A DNA stretch of 64,000 nucleotides, from positions 41,620,905 to 41,684,904 of the forward strand of contig CM077010.1 in NCBI GenBank assembly GCA_039090855.1, read 5' to 3'. The notes beneath the pieces were generated by a model. It worked only from the letters and a program-made list of their open reading frames with translations, had not been told where the DNA came from and did not search any database. This DNA comes from Macrothele yani (Eukaryota; Arthropoda; Arachnida; Araneae; Macrothelidae). The position numbers were made by a program, and so were the translations under genes. Shown piece by piece: positions 56,790 through 64,000 of this stretch (position 1 is the stretch's first letter; the number at the start of each line of letters is the position of its first letter).

Positions 56790-57495
56790 AAAGAAAAAGA
56801 GAAAGAGAACGAGGGTGGATTAACCAAAAAAGAAAGAAAAAAAAAAGAATGAGGGGAGATTAACCAAACAAAAAAAGAACGAGGTTAGATTAACCAAAAA
56901 AAAAAAAAAGAACTGGGGTAGATTAACCAAAAAAGAAAGAAAAAAAAGAACTGAGGGGAGATTAACCAAAAAAAAAAAAAAGAAAAGAAAAAAAAATAAC
57001 GAGGGTAGATTAACCAAAAAAAATGAAAAAAGAAAAGAAAAAAAAGAACGAGGGTAAATTAATCAAAAAAAAAAAGAACAAAAGTAGATTAACCAAAAAA
57101 AAAAGAAAAGAATAAAAGAACGAGGGTAGATTAACCAAAAAAAAAAGAAAAAAAAAGAACTAGGGTAGATTAACAAAAAAAAAAAAGAAAAAAAGAACGT
57201 GGGTAAATTAACCAAAAAAAAAAAAAAAAAGAAAAGAAAAAAAGAACGAGGGTAAATTAACCAAAAACAAAGAAAAGAATAAAAGAACGAGGGTAGATTA
57301 ACCCAAAAGAAAAAAGAAAAAAAAAGAACTAGGGTAGATTAACAAAAAAAAAAAAAAGAAAGTGGGTAAATTAACCAAAAAAAAAAAAAAGAAAAAAAGA
57401 ACGAGGGTAGATTAACGGAAAAAAAAAGAAAAGAAAAAAAAAGAACGAGGGTAGTTTAACCAAAAAAAAAAAAGTACGAGGGTAGATTAACCTGG
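56790..57495. repeat. A-rich array with fixed 18-bp core
   Basis: About 18 copies of the core AACGAGGGTAGATTAACC separated by runs of A with occasional G (15-35 bp). The core is well kept while the A/G linkers vary in length. T/F-rich minus-strand frames (56820-57017, 57371-57601) are artefacts. Confidence 0.9.
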
Positions 57496-57795
57496 TACTC
57501 TTTGTAGATAATTTAATTTCTGCTATGCATCTTTCGCATGCGAAGTCGGGTGTGAAATAAAACGAGTGATTTGAGAGTATACTTTTATTTACGCACAGCA
57601 CGTTCTATTATTCGCGGCACTCACGACCGCATCGCGACACAGTCTGGCATATACTAAGTTTAATTAAATCAAAACAGCAAACAATGTGTATAATAATTCC
57701 TGACATTGAGCGGGTAAGTGGATTAAGGAATGTTGTTGTCGTAAAATAAAAGAAGACATGTGAATCATATCATAAAAGTAAATACAGTGAAGTTT

Positions 57796-58012
57796 GCCGC
57801 TCCGGTGGCGCAGTGGCCTAAGCGATGGCCTCTGATCATTCGTCCGAAAGGGTCTGGGTTCGAATCCCGGTGAGGCATAGATGTTGTGTTTGCCTTACGG
57901 CACTGGCTCTCTCCCTTCCCTGGAATCAGTGACCTTAAATTAGGGACGGACGACTTCTTATAGCCCATTGAGTTGCTGACAGTGGTCGTTAAACCTCCAA
58001 CCAAAAGAAAAA
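57796..58012 (+). mobile_element. SINE-1, full length
   Basis: The head GCCGCTCCGGTGGCGCAGTG, B box GGGTTCGAATCCC, the body with CTTCCCTGGAATCAGTGACC, the end GTCGTTAAACCTCC and an A-rich tail. Well preserved. Confidence 0.9.
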
Positions 58013-58226
58013 TAGCCAAACTCTGTTATAACGTCCTCCAGGGGGACTTTGAAAAAATGACCGTTTTAGCCAAAGGTTTTTATAAACAACCTGAAATAAT
58101 ACTGAAAAACAGGATTTATACATCACTATTTTTGTACCTAGTAAAAATAACTTACTTCTTGTACAGCTTTAATAAGGTATTTTTAATCCAATAACTGTAA
58201 TGTATAGATGAATAGTTTTACTTATA

Positions 58227-59119
58227 CAGGGTGATTGTAAACTCCTTCAACAAAACAAGAGGGGTGATAGTATACACATTAAGACGAACAATATTTGCAA
58301 TGGAACCTAGAGCCTCATTCCACTCCTATTGCCAGAAAATAGTAAATTTAAATATCCACGTTGAGCCTTTAACAGTGAAAACAAAGAGACATACCTAATT
58401 AATGAGTTGCAGAATTCCCATCGCATCAGAGAAAGACTCAAAGGTGTACCTGCTGGACGTTTTTCGAAAGCGCTCTTTTCAGGCCCACACCGGCGAATGA
58501 AGAACTGTTGCACCCTCTCGTAGACTCCCGGTGTGGTGTTGATCTTGCCCGCAGCAACAACGATTCGCACGACGAGATCTTCCAGGGAGTCCACAGGTAT
58601 CTCATCCACCAATGTTTTCATGTGCCCCCAGAAGAAGAAGTCCAGTGAATTAAGGTCCGGGGAACATGGAGGCCAAGCCACAGGTCCGCCGTGTCCAATC
58701 CACCGCCCGGACCTCGGTGGCAAAGCGTGCTGGGGCCCCATCATGCATAAACCACATGTCCCTCCGTGCGGTGAGCGGAACATCCTGCAACAGACCGGGA
58801 AGCACTTGCTCCAGGAACACACGGTACGCTACGCTGTTCAGACGTATACGTCGATTCTCATGTGATGTTTGCACGGTAATATCGCTGAACGGGTTCGGCT
58901 GCGTTTTCAAATGTTTGCTCCTCATCGTCTGCGTACTTGTTCAATGCACCTGATTTGCATCTTGTGCTTCTCATGCACTGGTTGGAACTCCGTGTGCCTG
59001 CCGGAAATTTTCCGAACGTGCTCTTTTCGGGCACTCAGAGTGGAATGCGGCCCTATAGGTTCCATTGCAAATATCGTTCGTTTTGATGTGTTTTGTTGAA
59101 GGAGTTTACAATCATCCTG
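58227..59119 (-). mobile_element. Mariner-like element with intact ends, internally deleted
   Basis: The ends CAGGGTGATTGTAAACTCCT (58227) and, reverse complemented, CAGGATGATTGTAAACTCCT (59119) form inverted repeats of about 28 bp, flanked by TA (58225-58226, 59120-59121). At 893 bp it is shorter than a full element and lacks the 5' half of the gene. A second, truncated member is at 15495-15874. Confidence 0.85.
58300..58930 (-). pseudogene. Mariner-like transposase, C-terminal half
   Basis: Minus strand: VFLEQVLPGLLQ, then MWFMHDGAPARF (about 58750, second catalytic Asp), a frameshift, then VAWPPCSPDLNSLDFFFWG (about 58675-58620, third acidic residue) and VDSLEDLVVRIVVAAGKINT to RRCG, the usual DDE-type C terminus of this group. 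The N-terminal DNA-binding region and the first catalytic Asp are missing, so it would be inactive. Confidence 0.8.
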
Positions 59120-59121
59120 TA

Positions 59122-60185
59122 CACTGTTCGCATTAATGAAAACACATGCTAATTATTGTTAGTTAAGTTCATGAGATTAAAACACTACATGCTGTAATCA
59201 CTTACAGAAATTGCGAATTGCAAGTTGCTTCATACTTTTTAATTTCATTCCTTGTACCTTTATTTCTGATGAATGTACATGAAATTCTACAATATTCATT
59301 TTAAAAATTTGTCGTAAAACGGAAATTGATTCTAAAGCTTTCATTTTTGGATTTGAGATGGCCGTTATAGGCACGTTTGCCGTTATTTCGGTCTTCGTTA
59401 AAATAGAGTTCATTTGTCACTGGGTTAAAGGTCATGTCACCGGGACCAACAGTTCTTGGCTGTTACAGTCAAGTGCTCGTTACATCCGAGCTTGTTTTAA
59501 GCGAGTTTTACTGTATTTACTAATCTATGGCGAAAGTAAGTATTTCGACTGTAGTTTTTCATAAACAATATTATAATAATTATTATTATCACTCAGATTT
59601 AGACGAAAGCAAAAAGCGACCCTGACACCTATGAAATGTGGTGTAGCTATGAAAGTCCATCTCCGCAACTAAAATATGATATTAAGATACACCGATGAGC
59701 TATTACATTATGACCACCTGCTGGGCCAGCACTCAAGCCAGCAGTTTCAGCAGTGGCCCAGCACTATGTTGCCTCCGCCCAACCGTCAATAAAATGTCCC
59801 GGCGGCCACCACATGGCAGAAGTTCAGGCCAGCAGCTGGCCAACAGTTGTCATCCCATCAGTTGTTATATGCCAGAACAGAGTTACATAACTTATCCGTC
59901 ACATGCAGTGGCTGCCACAAGCTGCCCTTCAGCGGCCCTGCAAGCATGTGCCATAAATAATGGCTAGTCTCATGTGGTCAGCTAGTTTCCCGTCAGTGGC
60001 AGCCGGCAATCAGGTGACGTAACTGATGACTTGCCGAATCTTGTCCACCCTAGTAGCAGCCATAAAAAAAAAATAATAATAACCAGTTTCCCAAGGCCAC
60101 AACTACTTTTTCCGCCCTTGCGAAACTTCTGCATGACGGCACCGCTCTGGAGAAATTTTCTCAACAGGTCCTGAAAAACATCCTC
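59122..60185. other. No gene; GCC/CAGC-rich repeat at 59700-60060
   Basis: 59122-59690 is AT-rich without features. 59700-60060 is rich in CAGCAG, GCTGGCC and CCAGCA phrases. A similar composition returns at 61180-61420, ending CCAGCAGTTTCCCAACACTT. Both may belong to one unrecognised element. Confidence 0.35.
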
Positions 60186-60189
60186 TTGA

Positions 60190-60275
60190 ACCTGGCTGGA
60201 AACGAACCAAGGACAACAGTCTGCGTACGAAGCGACCGTTCTGCCGACTGCACTGATTTACCAGGCACGAATCTT
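60190..60275 (-). mobile_element. tRNA-derived SINE head (SINE-5)
   Basis: The minus strand reads GGTAAATCAGTGCAGTCGGC, CGGTCGCTTCGTACGCAGAC and CTTGGTTCGTTTCC: an A-box-like start, an anticodon arm around TTCGTAC and a B box GGTTCGTTTCC. No clear tail. Probably a head fragment of another SINE family. Confidence 0.5.
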
Positions 60276-60279
60276 CGCT

Positions 60280-62545
60280 TGATTCTGAGCCTTTTCCCAG
60301 CGCGATGTGAAACTAAGGGTTCTCTTTTCAATTTTAGAAAATTGCGAGGTATTTTTCACAAATGTCAGTTTAATATAATTCATAAATTTATTTTTTCAAC
60401 GTAACGATTGTTTTTATTTTTTTATTTACCTTAAGGGAACTTCACTCCTTTTCTACGAGTGTAACAACTTAAAGGTGCTTTGCAAAGTTTTGTGCTGTCC
60501 TTGTGGTCTTCAAGGGCAATTGTTTAATTAATATATTTACCCGTTCATGTCACATTCAGTTACATTTTTAACGTTGTATCTTTCCTTTTAGCGGTCTGAA
60601 GCTACCTTTGTTTTAAAGAGGAAAAATAGTTGATTTTACTTCTCGTTATTTTTCCCCAGTCTTGTGTATTCAACTCATGGATGAGTAAATTATAACCACA
60701 CAGCGTTGCTTTTTTGTTTTTTGTTTTTTTCAAATAATTGATAATTTTTGTACGTGATATTTCTTATTCCCCCCCCCCCCTCCCAACATAACGTTTTTTT
60801 AAAGTTTTTTCAGGACTTTTGTTCGAAGCGGTTCAGTGTATGTTAAAATAAAAGATTACGCAGAAATTATTTCTTGTTATTCATGGGAATGGAGTGGGTG
60901 TATTTCGTGGCTGTCTGTATTCTCGATTCTTTGTGTGTTAGTGCAGGAATTTTGCTACGAAATTAGTTTACATAAATACACGAGACTAATTGACTATTTC
61001 TTACAGTTCATTAATAATTATTTATAAATTTTCTTCCGACGGTCATCTTCGTCGACGTGGCGTTTCATTAGGAAATTAATTCGCCTCTCTCCATATGGCT
61101 TTTTTTTCTTAACATCCACTAAAATAACCCGACGGCGATAACGTCGTCTTCAACTGACTGGTACCACGAGAAACACAGCAAGTGTTGCTTCTGCGCATGT
61201 CCAGTCCCGTTGCTTCCACCTCGTGTTGGGGTTGCGTCGGTTGGAGCTACGGGCCACTAGTGGCACTTGCTTGACGGCCCGCAACTCACGGCGATGCTAC
61301 AGGACCATCAATGGCTGCCACCAGCGCACCGCTACCGTGCCGTCAGCGGAAGATTTCAGCCAGCAGTAACCCATCACTGCCAGCTGGTGGCCAGCAGTTT
61401 CCCAACACTTGTTTTTTTGCTGGGTGTTTTTAATATGCGTTAACGGAAAATTTTGAATTTTCAGAAACCCTTTCGCAATTCCTTTCGTATATTAACGGAA
61501 GAATTCCGTTCTCACTTTCCCGTATTCAAATGACGAGACGTTTCTGGTAATAGGAGCGATTGGTGGAAATACTTGAGGCTAATTAATCAACTGTTAAATT
61601 TCAGTCATCTGGCGAAAGATCCGATTTTGAAGTTCTGCAGATTGATTAGACATCGTGGATAGCATATCGCATGAATTTGGTAATTGTGACACAGGATATT
61701 TCTTGTCCTCTCCCCCATTTTGTTCATCAGATATTACACATTTCGTTACTAAGAAACTGGGAAGTTAAATTATTGTACAGGTAATTGTACGATGTATATG
61801 TATCAGCCTTTGGACCCCCTAAAGCAAAAGTTATTATAGCTATTAAGAGCAAATTTTATGCTTAGGAGTTTTGTAAAATAATACTATAAAGCAGTACATT
61901 TCACCTTTTCTTAAAGATAATTGAAAGTCGCTGTCAGTTTAAAAAGGTCTTAAGTTCCAAAGCATTCTGTTGCTTCGAAAAATCACGATGACAAGAAATA
62001 CATAATATAAGTTATGATAAGTTCTCCACAGAAAAAAATAAAATTATTACAAACCTATTCAAAAAATAATAAGCTCCAACAGAAAATGAAATGACTGGAT
62101 CAGTGCCATTAATGACAAAAAAAAAAAAAAAAAAAAATCATCATCGCGCAATTAGTTTTACCATGAACGTGATTCAGATTTCCGTGTCTTTCTGGCTCAA
62201 TGCTTAAGATGCGCGTTATCTGTTGACGACGTTGGTCCGATACCCACTATTGCTAAAGGATTATCTGGTTGGTGTAGGGGCTGAAAAATTCAGCGTCTTC
62301 AAATTTGCTAAATTTCTGTATAAATATGGGAAAACATGAAACGGACTTTTCTGAATTCAACGGAATTTTGGACTACGAAAAACCTGTGAAAATAAGGAAG
62401 TTAAAAAAAAAAAAAAAAGGACGCTTTTAAAAGCGCAAATTTCGTTAAGAGACGGGCACCTACCGGCCACTTATTTTATTCTTTTTTCAACTTATTTTTT
62501 TCTGCACGTTATTTTCAAAAACATTTTTGTAAATTCACACCGCTT
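60280..62545. other. 2.3 kb without supported genes
   Basis: Contains a C10 tract (60772-60781), A runs (62119-62137, 62404-62418), the CAGC-rich patch at 61180-61420 and a weak tRNA-like phrase near 62190-62265 (GGTCCGATACC as possible B box). Nothing coding. Confidence 0.4.
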
Positions 62546-62569
62546 TTTTTTTACAGTGTATCAGTAGCG

Positions 62570-63620
62570 AAAAGAATTTCTGAATCGTAATTTTAGGACC
62601 GACATTTCATCGTTAAAGAGATCTGCACACACAGTCGTATCAGAATAACTACCCTCGGCCCGGATGACAGCAACGGGACAGCGTGGCATGGACGCAATGA
62701 GTCCCTGGTAGGTTGCCAGAAACACACGGTCCCATTCGAACTGCAAAAGAGCACGGAGGTCCCCGGAGATGACGTGGTTGTGAGTCGGAACGTCGAACCT
62801 GTCGACCTAAATAGTCGCACAAGGGCGCTCTATGGGATTGAGGTCGTGCGATTTCACCGGCCGGGGAGAACGCAAACATAGCTGTCGTGTTCCTGGAACC
62901 TGTCACTTACCCGCTTGGCACGGAGCATTGTTCTGTTGGTAGACACCATCACCACCAGGGTAAACGTTTAACATGAAGGGATGCATGTAGTCAGCACCGA
63001 TAGCCATTGGCGTTCAGGGACCTATCCAGTGGTATCAGCGGTTCCAGGTCACCAGGAAAACATACCCCAGCCTGTACTTGACAAACAAGCGTGTCCGGGT
63101 GTTAGTTCTCGTGTGTATGACGCCGTATCCGCCACCGCTGATCACTTCTGTGGAGTAGAAACATCGATTCGTCGAAGATGGCAACCTTTTTACACTCTTC
63201 CACTATCCAATGACGGTAGTCCCATGCGAACTGCAGGTGTCGTTGCCGATGGACCTGGGCTAACATGGGCGCCTTGACGCAGCGTCGACTCCGGAGACCC
63301 ATGTGTAACAGGGTTGGTTTTCTCGTTATAGGAGACACCTATTTGGGTGCCCCAGCGTTCATTTCCGTGGTCAATTGATGCACTGTTGTGCGTCGATTGC
63401 CCTTTACCAGTCAACGGAGGCGACGTCCTCCTCTGGGAACGACCGCCTTTGGGGGCTCCATAGGCATGACGTCGAGAGGTATTAGGTGTGTCAGCGGTCC
63501 ATTCTAGGTACACCCTTACTACAGCACCTAGCGAACAGCCCACGAAGTCTGCTGTTTCTGAGATGCTTCCATCCTTGGCGCGGTAGCAGATCATCATTCA
63601 TTTTTGAAAGTCCGTCGTGT
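62570..63620 (-). pseudogene. Tc1-like transposase relic, nearly full length
   Basis: Minus strand. From about 63597 (MMICYRAKDGSISETADFVG, helix-turn-helix) through HMGLRSRRCVKAP (63300) and FAWDYRHWIVEECKKVAIFD (63220-63170, first catalytic Asp followed by ES), then EPLIPLDRSLNANGY (near 63020), LHASLHVKRLPWW, and PIEHPWDYL-like codons in shifted frames. It ends with FLATYQGLIASMP and AVIRAEG (62700-62640). At least four frameshifts. The flanks show AGTGTATC-type phrases (62555, 63738) that may be the terminal repeats. Confidence 0.75.
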
Positions 63621-64000
63621 CACTATCTCTGCAGATTATGCTCACGTTACGCATAATGGCTCATCCGTCTCGCCCGGACGCTTATATCCGCTTGTAATCG
63701 ACCTTGTCACGCCCACTGTGTGACGAGCCAGGGCGGATACACTATGATTCCGAGGGTGGTCATATTATTCTGATAAGGCCATGTATACATCCCTTAGCGG
63801 GGAAATTAAACATTGTTTTGAGAAAAAGTACGCAGAAATGTTTTCCGCGGTGAACTCGTCTGACTGAAGAAGAATTTTTCTGTCAGATGCCGTTCGCCGC
63901 AGAAAACAGAAATCAATAAGCTATGTATCAACGTATTAAAATATTAACATTTAACACCTACTCGTAATCTCTGCAAATCCACGTATGTAAATTTAGACAA
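63621..64000. other. End of window, nothing recognised
   Basis: It includes the possible right terminal repeat of the Tc1 relic near 63738; otherwise no feature is supported. Confidence 0.35.

Noticed and set aside
56820..57601. Phenylalanine-rich minus-strand frames
   Set aside because: Translations of the A-rich tandem array.
58533..58953. Plus-strand frames of 95-110 codons
   Set aside because: Antisense of the mariner-like transposase, which has recognisable motifs on the minus strand.

Overview
The window looks like repeat-packed, gene-poor chromosomal DNA from an animal, most likely an arthropod and perhaps an arachnid. The reasons are Tc1- and mariner-type transposase relics, a BEL/Pao retroelement, tRNA-derived SINEs with A-tails, poly-A/poly-T tracts, microsatellites and a long satellite array. 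Nothing bacterial (operons, Shine-Dalgarno-led genes) is visible. I found no intact host gene. Every open frame I could interpret is a transposase or retroelement relic, or an artefact of a tandem repeat. The lineage call is an inference from element types, not from a marker gene.

Layout. 0-5 kb: the right part of a hAT-like element, then a complete but dead Tc1 element (1224-2462), then a second Tc1 relic on the minus strand that is split by a small LTR element (2921-3401). That LTR element has a primer-binding site, a polypurine tract and a tRNA-like structure in each LTR. 5-15 kb: mariner relics, a palindromic MITE, several copies of a modular repeat (family R), and a mariner transposase (9.1-12.4 kb) interrupted first by a foldback element and again by a palindromic SINE cluster, each with target-site duplications. 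15-31 kb: a Tc1/mariner tail, a BEL/Pao RNase H-integrase fragment, minisatellites, a dimeric SINE, two transposase relics that carry minisatellites grown out of their own coding sequence, a LINE relic, and a 2.2 kb mariner-like element that holds another LTR insertion. 31.2-47.9 kb: a hAT-like element swollen to 16.7 kb by an array of about 240 copies of a 64-bp satellite. The copy at the window start shows the same site without the array. 48-64 kb: a degenerate minisatellite, a 150-bp modular array carrying CTCF-like boxes, a mariner whose C-terminal codons became a 111-bp minisatellite, a solo-LTR-like copy, an A-rich array, more SINEs, a deleted mariner-like element with intact ends, and a final Tc1 relic.

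The main theme is tandem arrays growing inside transposable elements: a 64-bp satellite in a hAT-like element, 53-bp and 111-bp arrays in mariner genes, and a 27-bp array in a Tc1 gene. A second theme is inverted, template-switch-like insertions. The most unusual single element is the miniature LTR retrotransposon with tRNA-like sequences inside its LTRs. All alignments were made by eye; identities and copy numbers are estimates.
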